NCBI RefSeq assembly: GCF_049243985.1 | Contig: NC_135381.1 | Span: forward strand, 14,123,345 to 14,187,344 | Source: Paroedura picta | Taxonomy: Eukaryota > Chordata > Lepidosauria > Squamata > Gekkonidae | Length of the DNA: 64,000 bases | Direction of reading: 5' to 3' | Shown here: positions 56,250 through 64,000 of the stretch, piece after piece | How positions within the stretch are numbered: position 1 is the stretch's first letter | Layout: every line of letters starts with the position of its first letter | Translations under genes and position numbers: made by a program | Notes under the pieces: generated by a model | The model's input: only the letters and a program-made list of their open reading frames with translations | What the model was told of the DNA's origin: nothing | The model's database searches: none

Positions 56250-59200
56250 GTAAATGCTTTGCAGGGGGGCGGTTTTCATGCTCACCAGAACACGCAGGTG
56301 TACGTGGTATTTAGTTCATGCAAACAGCGGGTGAGATGATAAAATTGTCTGTGAGCTGGATTGGGTTGTCATTGCACGGTTGAATGCCTCCAAACATTTT
56401 TTATTTTAAATCTCTGTGCAGTAAGAAATGCCGTGTTGAGGACAAGAGTTTTGGGGGGCTTTTTTCTGTGTCTCTCTGACCTACTGGCTGTGCATACAGG
56501 GAATTTATTTCCCAAAAGGGAAGCGTTCAACCATGCAGTCTCCCACCTGAAGCCGTTTAGTCCAGGAAGAGTTTTGCGTTCTCATCCGCTGCTTGCATTT
56601 GGCCACGGTGACTTGAAAGAAACTTTTTAATTCTGCATTTCATGTTTCTGGAGCAGGAGTGCTCACAAATCACCAGTGGCTGTAAAATATTATTGAATTG
56701 CTGCTGTCAATTAGGGGCATAATCCGCCCCCGCCCCTCATGATGTAGCACTTATTTTGCACACTACAATTCTGTTTGCTTAACGCAAATGTGTTTTTCTT
56801 TGGCTGGGAACGCCAGAGCAAGAACCAAGGCCAAGATCACTCCCTTTAAGACAATCTAGAGCAGAGTTAGGCTGTGCAGTAGGACAGCCCATGTGCCCAG
56901 AACATGCCAGGAACAAGGCAGGCAGCTGTGGAACAATGCAATTCAAAAACCATGAGATAGGAAGTAGTGGGTCATTTGGGTTGTCAGGTATTCACAATCT
57001 GCTGTGGTGACTGAAAGGCTCAGATTACAGTACAATCCTAAAGAGAGATACTCCGGTGCAAACCCATTTGTTTCAGTAGGCTTAGACTGGCATAACTCTC
57101 CATAGGATTGCACAGAGTATATCATATTTGTCACATTTAGATGCTGACTTTCCCCACTCCTCATGGTTTTTGCCATAGAAAAGCAGACCACAATTCTATG
57201 TTTGGCAGAATGGTCACGAACTAAGTTTTGATAGTTGTTTATTGCATGTGTATTATATTCAGATTTTATTTGAAATCAGATTTAAAAAAAAAACACTGAA
57301 AATTGTTTTAAAATTTAAAAATGTTAAAAAACCTAATTTATCCAAGCTTGCGTGATTTGTCTGATTGTCTTGCAGACAAGTTCCATATATCATTCAGCTG
57401 CCTTCCCCCTGTTGGCATAATCGTAGCCTACTGTGATAACCAAGGTTGCTTCTTTGAAATCTTTGACTTGCCCTTAATGATACCCCTTATTTTTCATAGT
57501 CTCATTCCCCTCCTCCTCAGCTTTGAGATAATCTTGTTAGTTAGTCCTCAGAGGGGAGTCTTCAAGAAGCTTCCAGGACATGCAGTGGCTGCTGAATTAG
57601 GGTGAGCCATGCCAGATAGTCAGCTCTTGTTGTGAGGCAGAAATGTTTATTTGAGTCCAGGATCTGGATGGGATCACGAGTCCCGGTGAGGCTCCTTAAC
57701 TCTAAATGGGGCGGGGAAATTGAAACTCTGAAAGAATAGCTAGGCCAGCATAACACACTAGGGGTCTTAATATTAATTAAATTTTCTTGGCTATTTGTTG
57801 TTGTTAGTTGCGAAGTCGTGTCTGACCCATCACGACCCCATGGACAATGATCCTCCAGGCCTTCCTGTCCTCTACCATTCCCGGAGTCCATTTAAGCTCG
57901 CACCGACTGCTTCAGTGACTCCATCCATCCACCTAATTCTCTGTCATCCCCTTCTTCTTTTGCCCTCGATCGCTCCCAGCATTAGGCTCTTCTCCAGGGA
58001 GTCTTTCCTTCTCATGAGGTTTCATCTTCAGGATCTGGCCTTCTAAGGAGCAGTCAGGGCTGATCTCCTCTAGGACTGACCGGTTTGTTTGCCTTGCAGT
58101 CCAAGGGACTCGCAAGAGTCTTCTCCAGCACCAGAGTTCAAAAGCCTCAATTCTTTGACGCTCGGCCTTCCTTATGGTCCAACTTTCACAGCCATACATT
58201 GCAATTGGCTATTTAGCTCTGTTAAATCATTGGAACTTGCAAGTAAACATGAAAAGGCTTTGATGCCACCTTTACTCCTGGGGTTTTTAGCCCTATATGT
58301 CCCATGTGACACTTCCGGTGTGTACTCTTTGCTTCTGAAGAATGTCTGGAATTTATAGGTGGACCAGAATGCAGCTGCTGTATTCCTGTCCAGCACTAAC
58401 TGGAATATATCTATTCATAAGAAGCTGTACTGATTACTAGTTTGCTTTCATACCTGGTTCAAAATACCCTAAAGCCCTAAATAGCCTGGTCCAGGATACT
58501 GAAAAGGACTCCTCGTGTCCAAAGATCACGCTTTACAGTCCAGTCCAGGCCCTTCCTGTTTTTTATTTATTATATATTTAGATACCGCCCTCCCTGAAGG
58601 CTCAAGGCAGCTCACATAAAACGGAAACTATACAGATAACTTAGTTTAACAATAATAAAGTGATAACTTTATGGCGCCTCCATCTTTGGCAGCTCCACCT
58701 GGCTGATCTTTTCCCAACTCTTAAACTGTTCCATTTAAGAGAAACGCGAGAGAGACAAGAAAGGTGACTTTTATTGCATTGCCTGTTTGGCTGTATGGCT
58801 TCTGCAGTTGTTCATCAGCCACTTGGAGAACATTCATTAAGGACTGAGAAAGTGGGATGGAAATGCCCCTGTTGCCATGCTGTCCTTTCTTTCCTTGCCT
58901 TTCCCTTTCCTGGTCCCTTGCTAGAATAAGCCTGAGACCTTGAAACGTGGAGGCAAAGTACATGAAGCATAACAGGTGCAGGCTTTGCCTACCTGTTTCC
59001 TTGGGGAGGTGGGAAGACGATTGAAGAGCCTGGGCAATTGCACCCAACCTTCGCTGAAACCTCCTGCATTCCTCTACAGGGGAGATATTCGAGCTGAAGG
59101 CAGAGCTGAACAGCGACAAGAAAGAAAAGAAGAAAGAGGCTGTGAAGAAGGTGATTGCCTCTATGACCGTGGGCAAAGACGTCAGGTATGTTTCCCATCT

Positions 59201-62181
59201 TTAGGTGGTGCCTATATAGGTGGTTTGGGTGAGATTTACAAGCTGGGGGTTTGTTTTGTTTGTTTCCCCCTCTTTAGAATCATAGAGTGGGAAGGAGTCT
59301 CCAGGGTCATCTAGTCCAACCCCCTGCACAATGTGGGAACTCACAGCTACCTGCCCACCCACAGTGACCCCAATTCTATGCCCAGGTGATGCCCGTCCCC
59401 CCAAAAAAAACAGAATCCCTGGCAAGTCTGGTCTGGAGGAAATTCGCCTCCCAATCAGAACGTGGCGATTGGCAATTCCCTGGGCATGCAAGAAAGGGCT
59501 ACAAGAGCCAAGCTCAGCCATGATCCCTTCTGCCCACCCACTCCCAATCTGCCTAAATTCACAGAATCAGTATTTCTGTTAGATGGCTATCTACCCTCTG
59601 CTTTATAAACTTCCAAAAGAAGAAGAACCCACCACCTCCGGAGGAAGCCTGTTCCACTGAGAAACCGCTCTGTCAGAAACTTCTTGTGGATGTTTAGCTA
59701 AACATTCTTTTGAATTAATTTCAACCCATTGGTTCTGGTCTGTGGCAACAGAAAACAATTCTGCTCCATCTTCTAAATTTGCTCAACGTCTGCACGTCAT
59801 TGGTGAGCCAGCCCCATTGACCCAACACCTTGACTTTTTCAAAATCTATTTTTATTTTGTCATCTATTGGCCAAATTTTAGATCTCTGTCAGTGCAGTCA
59901 TATAAAGGCATGTGCCTCGTTTATGATTCTGTGGTATGTGGAGCAAGTTGAGTAACTGGTTTCCTAACATTTTGCCTGTTCCATTTTTGGTGAGATGAGC
60001 AGGCGGTAAACAAAGGTATATTATTACACAGCGCAGTGAGACCTGTAAGCTAGGAACCGTTGATATTTTCTGCAATCCTGCGCTCATCTCATATACAGTA
60101 TTATTGTGAGAATTAACTGTTTGCATTTCAAAGTACAGCAATTTGAAGAATTCTGAAATGTAGGAAAATATTGGACAGTTGTTGTCACGTGGCCTTCTGT
60201 CCGTTGTCCGAGATAGTCGATAACAACAACAAAGCCTTTATTGGCGTAACAGAAGGAAAGAATAAACAGAAATAAAACACAGCACAAACATGGTGTGAAC
60301 CAGGTTTGCAAAACAAAGCAATTAGAGACAATCAAGTTTGGTGACACCAGTTGTAGCGTTCATCCGTTCCAAGTCGGCAACTAAAATCTGGACTCAGTGC
60401 AATCACATGCATCTTAGCAGGGTCCTTCTCATTCAGGGCTATCCCAATGCAGTGTTTCCTGTCTAGGTGGGTAATATTAGCCTTGCAGAAGGATACTATC
60501 CAACCTGGACGAAACTCTCAAAGTGAGGGCAGTCTCAGATTAAAAGAGCCAGTGTATCTGGAGTGGGACGCCCATGCAGGGTAGTCCAATACAGGGTGGA
60601 TTTCACCAAGCAGGAAAGTTCTAGTTCTGAGCTATGCTCTTGATTCATCCCAACAAGCTTTGTCAGTGCTCCATTTGAACTCAACATGCATTTGGGAGTA
60701 TGACTGCACATTCTCTGCAATGCTTGGAGTGGGTTTGATCAACGACTTCTCTGTGGGAAATTCATCAACGCTCTGTTGGTCTCGGCAGAGGCCTTGGCTG
60801 TAGCCAAAGCCTTGAGCTGCCAGGTTTGCTTCCAGCTAATAGCAGGTGAAGGAGGATTGGGCTGGATTCCAGGCTGCTTTGCATGGATTAAGAAAAGCTG
60901 TGATGATCTCAACTCTCAGAAAGTAGGGCATCTAGGGCACACGCTAAGCATCCTCTGGTTTTGAAGCAGGACCCATCTAGTAAGATGGGGGTAGGGGAGA
61001 TGGAGATGCCATGGAACTGATATCTTAGAATCATCAATTAACAGAGTTGGAAGGGACCTCCTGGGTCATCTAGTCCAGTCCCCTGCACTATGGAGGACAC
61101 TCACAACCCTATTGCTCATCCACTGTAACCTGCCAACCCCTTGAACCTTCACAGAATCAGCCTCTCCATCAGATGGCTATCCAGCCTCTGTTTAAAAATT
61201 TCCAAAGATGGAGAACCCAGCACCTCCTGAGGAAGCCTGTTCCACTGAGAAACTGCTCTGTCAGAAACTTCTTCCAGATGTTTAGATGGAATTTCTTTTG
61301 CATTAATTTCATCCTATTGGTTCTGGTCCATCTCTCCGGGGCAAGAGAAAACAACTCTGCTCCATCCTCGATATGGCAGCCTTTTAAATACTTGAAGGTG
61401 ATTTTCATATCCCCTCTCAGTCGTCTCCTCTCCAGGCTAAACAGACCAAGCTCCCCCAACCTTTCCTTATACGCCTTGGGTCTCCAAACCCCTCACCATC
61501 TTTGTTGCCCTCCTCTGGACACGCTCCAGTTTGTCTACATCCCTCTTCAACTGTGGGGCCCAAAACTGAACACAGTGCTCCAAGTGAGGCCAGAGCAGAG
61601 TAAAGGTTTGGCCTCACTTGGAATAGTGTCTTAAGGTCTGCAAAGTGGCCGAGGGGCATGTCATCTGCCTTTCAGTTCCAAGATTAGTTTTTTAAGACAT
61701 GTAAGGCTGTATTGTTCCAACTGTGACAGAAGCAGTCGACATCAAAGGAACAGGAGGGTGTAGATGAGCAGCCCAGTAAAACTGTTCCAGGACTGGACTG
61801 TTCCTGATTTTTGGTTGATGTTTTATTCTGATGTATCCTGAGTCCAAAGAGAGAGCTCAGGGAATAAATGCAATAAATAATAATAATAACCAGGCCTTTG
61901 TGAAATCACCGTTTGCGGTTTATGTTTTTCTGGCAAAGTAAGCAGCTGCTATTAATATCAGTGTCAGATCTCTGTCCTCTTCCCGCATCTGCCCGCCCAT
62001 CTGTCCCTATCCCAGTTTAAGCGGATCCCTTTTTTCTCTTCCCAGCGCTCTCTTCCCGGATGTGGTCAATTGCATGCAGACTGACAATCTGGAGCTGAAG
62101 AAGCTGGTTTACCTTTACCTGATGAATTATGCCAAGAGCCAGCCAGATATGGCCATCATGGCTGTGAATACGTTTGTCAAG
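56213..62181 (+). CDS. AP1B1: AP-1 complex subunit beta-1, N-terminal 93 codons (gene continues past the window)
   Basis: Large beta subunit of the AP-1 adaptor, which recruits clathrin and dileucine-motif cargo at the trans-Golgi network and endosomes. Exons 56213-56249, 59080-59185 and 62046-62181 join in phase (279 nt) and encode the start of the N-terminal trunk (armadillo/HEAT-like solenoid). Diagnostic residues favour AP1B1 over its paralogue AP2B1: KYFTTTKK (AP2B1 has TTNKK), [12 protein letters not shown] (AP2B1 has LNNEKKEKRKEA), [14 protein letters not shown] (AP2B1 has IAAMTVGKDVSSLF) and VNTFVK (AP2B1 has VNSFVK). About 850 further residues lie beyond 64000. The gene diverges from NEFH. 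Confidence 0.96.
57796..58203 (-). mobile_element. BovB/RTE LINE 3' segment
   Basis: Minus strand encodes [40 protein letters not shown] and VLEEISPDC, the C-terminal part of BovB ORF2, then ends in gttgttgttag reversed. It overlaps in content with the copy at 37745. Confidence 0.88.
58555..58665 (-). mobile_element. L2-like LINE extreme 3' end
   Basis: Minus-strand form of the accgccctgagccttcgggg terminal motif (gataccgccctccctgaagg) preceded by an AT-rich tail. A similar short piece lies at 44985-45055. Confidence 0.55.
59080..59185 (+). CDS. AP1B1: AP1B1 exon 3
   Basis: 106 nt. Acceptor cctctacag and donor GTCAG|gtatgt. It encodes [19 protein letters not shown] through MTVGKDV; the Ser codon is split with exon 4. 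A CR1 LINE fragment begins only about 90 bp after the donor. Confidence 0.96.
59275..59790 (-). mobile_element. CR1 LINE 3' end
   Basis: tagaatcatagagtggga, catctagtccaaccccctgc, then decayed ORF2 C-terminal region including ggaagcctgttccactgag. Confidence 0.78.
60214..60760 (-). mobile_element. Unclassified LINE-like 3' region
   Basis: Minus strand ends gccaataaaggctttgttgttgtta, a retroposon-type 3' tail; the upstream 500 bp is unlike the CR1, L2 or BovB copies here. Confidence 0.4.
61025..61610 (-). mobile_element. CR1 LINE 3' end with ORF2 remnant
   Basis: Minus-strand frame [21 protein letters not shown] and [12 protein letters not shown] belong to CR1 ORF2; the 3' UTR and tail are at 61025-61180. 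Confidence 0.82.
62046..62181 (+). CDS. AP1B1: AP1B1 exon 4
   Basis: 136 nt. Acceptor ttcccag and donor GTCAAG|gtgcgt. It encodes [20 protein letters not shown] through [11 protein letters not shown], a near-invariant stretch of the beta-adaptin trunk, ending on a codon boundary. Confidence 0.96.
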
Positions 62182-62222
62182 GTGCGTGCTCTCAATCCTT
62201 TGACCGTCCGCTGTGTTGTCTC

Positions 62223-62322
62223 AGTCATAGAACCATGAAATCATAGAATAATAGAGTTGGAAGGGATCTCATGGGTCATCTAGTCAACCCCCCTGCACCA
62301 AGCAGGACACTCACATCCCAGT
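62223..62322 (-). mobile_element. CR1 LINE extreme 3' end
   Basis: agtcatagaaccatgaaatc and gagttggaagggatctcatg, 40 bp after AP1B1 exon 4. Confidence 0.75.
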
Positions 62323-62840
62323 CATACCCTCTGTGTAGACAAAAGAGGCTCGAAGTCCAGTTATCGGCATCTGTGACTGGGAAGCCAAAGTGGGGAAAGC
62401 GCTTAAGCAACGTGGAATGGCAGAGAGAGAATATCTGCTAAGTGGCAGGGTTCAAGGGACTGCCTTCAGATAGAGGCTTGTCAAGCAGCTAATGCACTGA
62501 AATCTTGTAGAGGTGAAGTGGCTGAGCTGCCAACCAGCATGTCTTCGGCATGAATGTTTCTTCTGCTGTGAACTCACCGCAGGGCTTCTAGCAATGCAGT
62601 TTCTCTCTGCCTCAGTTCACTTCCCTTCTCTCTGCAGTATAAGGGATAATACTGGCCTGCCTTGCAGGGTTGCTGTCATACGCGATCACGTGTGAGATGC
62701 TTTTCAGAATGCTCTGAAATGGAGCGCTATAGATGCTATGCTGTAGGATCGCAAACTTTGTTATGTAGTTAACAATTGATGATTGATCTTTGGGAACCAG
62801 TCTCAATGATGTTGAGCATTAAGAGCTCCGGTGTCTTTTC

Positions 62841-62978
62841 GTGGCCACACTGTGGCTCTCCAGATGTCCATGGACTACAATTCCCATGAGGACCTGCCAT
62901 CATGTGCGTGCAGGGACTCCTGGGAATTGTACTCTGGGAATTGTACTCTGTGGACGTCTGGAGAGCCACAGTTTGGGG
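62841..62978. mobile_element. Palindromic hAT element in AP1B1 intron 4
   Basis: GTGGCCA...TGTGGCTCTCC subtype. The right arm contains a tandem duplication of gggaattgtactct. Confidence 0.72.
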
Positions 62979-63649
62979 GATTTTAAAAAGGTTTGCCTTA
63001 CCTTCTAATAATGAGTGATAACTTGTCATTGTAAATAGGCTGAGAAATTGTAAACTGCTAACCAGGAAGTCCTCATAGTTGGCATTGGCAAACTCATCCC
63101 ACCCACCCACCCACATCCCATAAACCGTAATGTCAGCCTACTTTACTGGGACATAAGTATTACTAAAATACTTTATGAGACATGCTTTGAACACTTAGTT
63201 TAGTAATTAGCATTGAAGTGTCTACGTTTCAGCAATGTTTCAAATATGCAAAATATATTTAGGTGGGTAGCCATGCTGGTCTTAAAGGTGCCACTGGACT
63301 CATACAAAATATAAGTCAGGAGTGCCTATAATATACATTGTGGGTAACTTCACTTTTGCCTTTTTCTTCTAAAATTTAATTGGAATTTTGTTGAAGAAAA
63401 AAGGTGTTTCTGAGAAACAGGGAAATCCTGTTTCTCCCAATGTCCTGGCCCTTCTATGTGCAGTGACTCCATTGGGCTTAAAAGAGTATAACTCTTTTAG
63501 TTCTTAGCATTGGGATATTGAATTGATAGCACGTTGTTATCCGATTATTTGTACTTGTTTAAGTACAAGAAATGGATATGGTTACAATATTGTCTCTGCC
63601 TATGCCCTCTGAAGAACGCTACACTCAGCCAGTTCCATCTGGCTGGTGA

Positions 63650-63965
63650 TCCCTGGCCCCAAGGAAGTATGTCTAGCCTCAACCAGGGCCAGGACATTGG
63701 GAGAATGAACTCCAGGAGGAGATCAGGGCGCTGCCCGAGCTCCACAGGGCCTGTAAAACAAAGCTCTTCTGCCACGCTTTCAGTTGGGGCCAATGAGGAG
63801 ATCACATCTGCTGGGCCCTCCAGAACCTCCCCACCCCCACCCCCAGCCCCATCAGAAATGCCCATCGGGAACATCCTAAATCCAGATAATCTGTTAAGAT
63901 GGTGACATGTTTTAAATGGTTACCCTTGTTGATCCGATTTTATTGAGATTAATTTTTAGACCCCA
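63650..63965 (+). mobile_element. L2-like LINE 3' end
   Basis: gggcctgtaaaacaaagctc, tgccacgctttcagttggg; homologous to 29640-30005. Confidence 0.6.
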
Positions 63966-64000
63966 TTATAGTCTGTTTATACTGTACTAGAATATGTTGT

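Larger units (their letters stand above)
56250..59079 (+). other. AP1B1: AP1B1 intron 2
   Basis: 2.8 kb with a BovB fragment (57796-58203) and an L2-like 3' end (58555-58660). The stretch 56250-57795 is AT-rich and otherwise unremarkable. Confidence 0.8.
59186..62045 (+). other. AP1B1: AP1B1 intron 3
   Basis: 2.9 kb, dominated by two minus-strand CR1 3' ends (59275-59790, 61025-61610) and an unclassified LINE-like tail near 60214-60760. Confidence 0.8.
62182..64000 (+). other. AP1B1: AP1B1 intron 4 (partial)
   Basis: It holds a short CR1 tail, a palindromic hAT element and an L2-like LINE 3' end. The next coding exon (expected to begin DCEDPNP) is not reached. Confidence 0.75.

Overview
The window looks like nuclear DNA of a squamate reptile, possibly a gecko. 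Two host genes have vertebrate exon-intron structure with GT/AG junctions. The spacers are filled with tRNA-derived SINEs of the Sauria type, 5S rRNA-derived SINEs, CR1, L2-like, L1 and BovB/RTE LINE ends, and short palindromic hAT elements. That mixture is typical of lizards. The gecko guess rests on general impression only.

Two genes are supported. NEFH (neurofilament heavy chain) lies on the minus strand. Its four coding exons are 23983-24865, 16281-16480, 14336-14460 and 10687-12352. They join in phase into a 957-residue protein with head, coiled-coil rod, glutamate-rich segment, KSP repeats and a lysine/glutamate-rich tail. AP1B1 (beta-1 subunit of the AP-1 clathrin adaptor) lies on the plus strand. 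It has a non-coding first exon ending at 44644 and coding exons at 56213-56249, 59080-59185 and 62046-62181; the rest of the gene runs off the right edge. The two genes are head to head, about 20 kb apart, each starting in a CpG island. In human chromosome 22q12 NEFH and AP1B1 are also close neighbours in divergent orientation, so this is a conserved synteny block.

Layout: 1-10250 is the 3' flank of NEFH (no gene recognised, many repeats, one possible conserved non-coding block). 10250-24900 is NEFH. 24900-44500 is a gene-free, repeat-rich spacer. It holds a 104-bp TTTC microsatellite and a minus-strand module with TATA box, splice donor and polyadenylation signal (a solo LTR or an unannotated transcript). 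44500-64000 is the 5' third of AP1B1, mostly introns.

The two genes do not form one pathway: one builds axonal intermediate filaments, the other coats TGN and endosomal vesicles. I found no novel multi-gene system. The most unusual observations are a perfect 39-bp-arm inverted duplication with a 3-nt loop at 1971-2051; an inverted repeat at the AP1B1 CpG-island edge whose arms differ only by transitions, several of them CpG decay; hammerhead-ribozyme-like cores in two Penelope-like fossils; and a low KSP count in NEFH.
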